Origin: Cavia porcellus
Lineage: Eukaryota > Chordata > Mammalia > Rodentia > Caviidae
Length of the DNA stretch: 64,000 nt
Assembly (NCBI RefSeq): GCF_034190915.1
Contig: NW_026947502.1
Location: 8,215,785 to 8,279,784, forward strand
Reading direction: 5' to 3'
This document shows, one piece after another, positions 59,849 to 64,000 of the stretch. The notes beneath the pieces are model-generated. The model was given only the letters and a program-made list of their open reading frames with translations. It ran no database searches and was not told where the DNA came from. Made by a program: the position numbers and the translations under genes. Within the stretch, counting starts at the first letter, position 1; every line of letters begins with the position of its first letter.

Positions 59849-61346
59849 CTACAAAATTTCAAAACACATCAATCAGAGGCAACAACTGTGCATTGTCATC
59901 CCCAAACCAGTCACTCAGAGCACAAGACATCTGCATTAAATTTTCCAAACAATATCAGCACAAATGTTTCTTTTCAGTGAACTCAGAGAAATTAAATACT
60001 ACTAAAAATTAAGAAGTGAAAGAGCTTTGATCTCATAAAAAAGAATTAGCATGATCTATAATATCTCCTATATCAAAAAATAATCCTATAACAAAATGAT
60101 TTCATTGCTAAGTTCTTTCAAACACTGAAAGAAGAATTAGTATGACTCTCTTTCACTTATCTCATAAAATAAAAAGGAAGGAATTCTTTGATCTATATTC
60201 TATGAGGCTAGTATAGTTCTGGTACCAAAAGCAGACAATGATAAAGAAAAAGAAAACAACAGGCCAATATCCTTAATGAATATAAATGCAAAAAAAAATC
60301 TCAACAAAGTACCAACCAAATGTATTCAAGACCATTTACTATGAAAATTATCTATTTTTATCAAGCGTAATTTGTCTCAGATAAAAAGATGACTCAACAC
60401 AGACAAATCAATACATGTGATATTTCACATCAAGAGATGAAAGTCAAAATCTCTATGACCATTTCAATAGGCACAGAAAAGGCCCTGGTAAAATTCAACA
60501 TTGCTTCACAATAAAAATTCTTAAGAAATCCTGAAATAATATACCTCAGCCTAAAAAAAGACATTTATAATAAGCCAACGTTTAACATTATACTGAATGA
60601 AAAAGGTTTAAAGCTTTTTAAGACCTGGAACAAAACATAGGTTCCCACTTTTATTTTTATTCAATATAGTGCTTTAACTAGAGTAATCAGACAATAGAAT
60701 GAAATAAAGTGGATCCAAATTGAAATGGAGAAATCAATTTGTCATTGCTTTGAGATGTAAAGACCTTATGTGTAGAAAATCACCAGACTCAACCCAAAAA
60801 TATCTGTTGCAGCTAAAAAATGAACTCAAGAAAGTTGCAGTATAAAATCAACATACAAAAGTCAGTAATATTGCTGTACGCTATGCCAATAATGAATTAT
60901 ATGAAATAGAAATCAAGAAAGCAATCCTATTTATGATAGCTACCAAAAGGAAATGCTTATGAATAAATTTAACCAAAACGGTGAATGATTTCTACAGTGA
61001 ACTTTAATAAAACATAGATAAAAGGTACTAAAGAGGGCACAAAAATGCAAAAGAATTACTTATTCATGAATTAGAAGAATCAGTATTATTAAGATATACA
61101 TATTAACCACAGCTAAGTACAGATGCACTGTAACAACTACCCTAATACCAATGACAAACAACTAGAATATCAATCCTAAAATACCCTGCATAACTAAAGC
61201 ATCTTAAGAAAAATATTAAGACAGGTGGCATTATACCACTTGACCTCAAAACACACTACAAATCAAACCAGCATGACATTGGCATAGACACACGAAGCAG
61301 TGGAGTAGGAAAGACAGCCTAGCAGGTTTACATTCAGTTGACTTCT

Positions 61347-61476
61347 TTTTTTTTAAAGTTTTTTTTTTGTGTGTGTGTATGTTTTTTTCGTTTTTTTATC
61401 GGTACCAGGGATCGAACTCACGACTGCCTGCTTGCAAGGCAGGCGCTTATGCCGCTGAGCTAAATCCCCAGCCCCC
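61347..61476 (-). mobile_element. young ID-family SINE with perfect 17-bp target duplication
   Basis: Minus-strand ID SINE nearly identical to that at 58258: about two differences in about 83 bp of body. Flanked by acattcagttgacttct at 61330-61346 and 61477-61493 (17 of 17). Its tail includes T-runs and a short GT run in plus-strand view. Intact A and B boxes. Confidence 0.96.
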
Positions 61477-62082
61477 ACATTCAGTTGACTTCTGACAGAA
61501 GTCCTAAAACACACGTTGGAGAAAGGATAGTCTTTCAGTAACTGGTACCTAGCGAATTACGTGTGCATCTGCAGAAGAATCAAACTGTATCCCTATGCCT
61601 CATTAATTAAAAAGTCAACCAGATTGAAATTTAATACTTGAAATTACAAAATCACTACAAGGAAGTAACAGGAATATGCTTCTTGACATTTGAAATGGAA
61701 AAGGCTTTTGAAGACTTCAAAATACAGGAACAAAACAAAAATAAACAAATGAGATTGTGCTAAACTAAAAGGCTTGCAGACAGCTAGGAACACAGCAACA
61801 AAGAAGAAAAAAAACCCAGAGCGAGAGAAAATTTGTATATATGATACGTCTTACAGGGAGTCAGTATGCATAAAATAGGAGGGAAGCCAAAAAACCAACA
61901 GCGGAAAAATAACTTGATTCAAAAATAAGCAATTAGCCTGAGCAGTCATTTCTTAAAAGAAGATATACAAATGGCTAGTAAGTATGTAAAAAAATGTTCA
62001 AAATCAGTGATTATCAAGAAAACAAAAATTGAAACTGCCATCAAATATTACCTCACCCAGGTAAAAATGCTTATCAAAAGTT

Positions 62083-62250
62083 CTCTGGCAGGTTGAGGCA
62101 GGCACGCCACAAGTTCAAATCCAGCTGTGACAGTTTAGTTACATGATGAGAACTGTCCCAAAATAAAACATGAGAAACGGCTGGAAATTCAGCTCAGTGT
62201 GCACACCCTGAGTTCATTACCCAGTACCACTAAGAAAAATAAAAACTATA
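62083..62250 (+). mobile_element. dimeric B1-ID SINE, nested in L1
   Basis: B1-like half ('ggcaggttgaggcaggcacg', 'cacaagttcaaatccagctg') is followed by an ID half ('cggctggaaattcagctcag', 'tgagttcattacccagtacc') and an A-rich tail. The L1 3' region resumes at about 62251. Confidence 0.85.
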
Positions 62251-63019
62251 ACACGTGCTGACAAGGGTATGCAGAAGAAATCCCTTGTACATGAGAGGTA
62301 GGAATATAATTACTACAACCATTATGGAAAAAAGTATGGAGGTTTCTCAAAAATGAAAAATAGCACAATCATATGATTCAACAATACCAGTACACAACGT
62401 ATAACCAAGGATATCAGTACGTCAGTGGGACACCTGCAAGCCCATGTTCATTGCAGGATTAGTTACAACAGCCAAGAAATAAAAGCAAACTAAGTGTTCA
62501 TAAACTGCTGGCTAGATAAACAAAGCATGGCACATAGACACAAGAAAATATTATTCAGTTAAAAACACGAAGTCTTGTCATTTACCACCATGTAAAATTA
62601 TGTCAAGAAAAATTAGCCAGGCACAGAAAGACAAGCGCCACGTGATCTTGGACATGGCATACAAGAACAAGAAGCAGAGGTTTCCAGAGGCCAGGGAGAG
62701 CAGGGAGGAGGACGCATGGGGAAGTACTGGTCAGTGAATGGTACACTGTAGAGAGCAGCGCGTAGCTCTGCTGTGCTACTGTACATGTGGGTGACTGCAG
62801 ACTACAGTACTGTACTAAGCAGTTCAAAAAGCCAAAAAAAAAAAAAGGGGGGGGGTTGGAAGTTTTTACTATGAATAAATTATAAACACATAAGAAGATT
62901 GAGTATGTTTAATCTGATGTCGACATGACTTTATATATTGGATCACCTTGATAACACAAATATATGTATAATTTTTATGTCTACCAGCTTTTAAAAAAGT
63001 AAATATAAAAATTTTAAAA

Positions 63020-63665
63020 ATGACTTTCCTTTGTTGTTCTCAAGTTGCTCAGAAATGTACTTAATTTCCACATCTGTGAATTTTCCTGTTTTCCTTGTTC
63101 AATGATTTCTAATTTTAGACCATTACTGCCAAAAGAGATAGTTATGTTATTACAGTCTTCTTAATCTGAGTAAGACTTGATTTTGATCAAATGCATCTTA
63201 CGTGCCTGAGGAAAATGGGCATTCTGCTACTGCAGGACGCAATGTTCTGTATGTCTGTTAGGTGCATTAGGGTTAAAGTACAGTGTAGGTCCAATGCTTT
63301 CCTATTGATTTTCTTTCTGGATGATGTATTCATTGTTGAGAGTGGGTTACGGCATCCTCCACTATTATATTTTTGACATTAAAGTTCTCACAGCAAGGTT
63401 GTCAGGATCACTGATAGAGAAGACCTGAGGGATCATGGTGGCACCCGATACATGACTGCCACAGTCTCTACCCTTCTTGGTTATTGTTAGCTGTTTCCAG
63501 ATGTCTCCGGTACACTGACCTTTCTACCCGCTTTTTCTGTGCAGTTACTCTTCATATTTTGCTCCTCTCTGTTGTTATAGGTTCCACACTGGACTGTTTG
63601 AGATCATGCTGATCTATTTTAGTCCTTGGAGACAACTGCATAACTGTTGTATTGGGGGAAGCCAG
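63020..63665 (-). mobile_element. LINE-1 fragment, 5' ORF2/ORF1 side
   Basis: Antisense: 'gggcattctgctactgcagg', 'atgttctgtatgtctgttag', 'cattgttgagagtgggttac', 'catcctccactattatattt', as in L1 endonuclease-side antisense ('gttctgtatatgtctattaag ... cccactatt'). Confidence 0.75.
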
Positions 63666-64000
63666 AAGGTTGCTATTTCCTTATGATACCACTCCTTACA
63701 CTGATAAATTAGAGACATGGAGTGCAAAGCCCAAATATATCAAATAAAATAGCAAATTACAAGTTATGGTTAGTAAGTCAGTAAGGAAGATTAATCATTT
63801 GCCCTTGATTCAAAAGAAGATATAAAAAGAGGAAAAAAGGAAGGAAAGAACAGATGGGACAACCAGAAAACAAACAGCAGGAAGGAAGATTTAAATCTAA
63901 CAGAGCAACAATAATATTCAAGAGAAATGTTTGATTCAAAAGAAAGCTGGAGCTGCTGTATTACTATCAAAGTGAATTACCAAGCATAGATTATTTATAA
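63666..64000. other. unassigned purine-rich DNA to window end
   Basis: A-rich with GGAA-rich stretch at 63820-63860. No feature recognised. Confidence 0.5.

Larger units (their letters stand above)
60050..63000 (+). mobile_element. LINE-1 (L1MA-like), RT region to 3' end
   Basis: Starts in the RT region ('tctatgaggctagtatagtt' 60197, 'caacaggccaatatccttaa' 60258) and runs through thumb, C-terminal and 3' UTR parts. The L1MA-like end includes 'ggtttccagaggccagggag' (62678) and AT-rich 'aatatatgtataattttta' (62960). The RT active-site block at 60749-60760 is Phe-Glu-Met-stop. Two SINEs interrupt it. Confidence 0.86.

Noticed and set aside
59587..60012. 141-codon plus-strand open frame
   Set aside because: It lies across the L1 3' UTR and its A-rich tail; the Gly- and Gln/Lys-rich run comes from GGA, AAC and A repeats.

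Overview
This window reads as non-coding mammalian nuclear DNA, almost certainly from a rodent that is not a mouse or rat. The evidence is tRNA-derived ID SINEs with their own target-site duplications, 7SL-derived B1-like SINEs, dimeric B1-plus-ID SINEs, several ages of LINE-1, MaLR/ERVL-type LTRs, and worn mammalian-wide repeats (MIR, L2-like, MER5A-like). Dimeric B1-ID SINEs are described from squirrel-related and some other non-murid rodents; I cannot name the species. I found no intact protein-coding gene, no recognisable host exon and no functional RNA gene. Nearly all open frames are short, overlap on both strands or cross repeat boundaries. The only meaningful ones are decayed LINE-1 ORF2. 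All repeat names rest on recalled family features, not on a search.

Layout. 1-2405: 3' part of a plus-strand L1 cut by the window edge, with a 201-codon open C-terminal ORF2 piece. 2.4-8.1 kb: mostly unassigned, with L2/MIR-like relics, a GA/GACA microsatellite, a possible solo LTR and an L1M fragment. 8.1-11.6 kb: an ID SINE, L1 3' ends, a B1 and a minus-strand L1. 11.6-31 kb: sparse older repeats, including one MLT1-like LTR nested in another (16.4-17.1 kb), an MLT2-like LTR carrying a TA/GA microsatellite, a MITE-like element with TA flanks (27.7-28.0 kb) and an exact 43-bp duplication. 31-47.5 kb: MER5A, L2, MIR, MaLR and B1-ID relics, a CpG-rich probable solo LTR (about 37.4-37.9 kb) and two adjoining perfect hairpins (41.69-41.76 kb). 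47.9-50.8 kb: a minus-strand L1 ORF2. 50.8-52.4 kb: an unassigned GC-richer segment. 53.4-63.0 kb: three same-strand L1 copies in series, invaded by four SINEs. 63.0-63.7 kb: another minus-strand L1 piece.

No genes act together here. The window is best understood as a record of transposition: old MIR/L2/DNA-transposon/MaLR layers, then L1, then B1/ID SINEs, with two ID copies (58.3 and 61.4 kb) young enough to be nearly identical. The most unusual items are short perfect inverted repeats and the exact 43-bp repeat, which suggest local template switching or duplication. I did not find a convincing new biological system.
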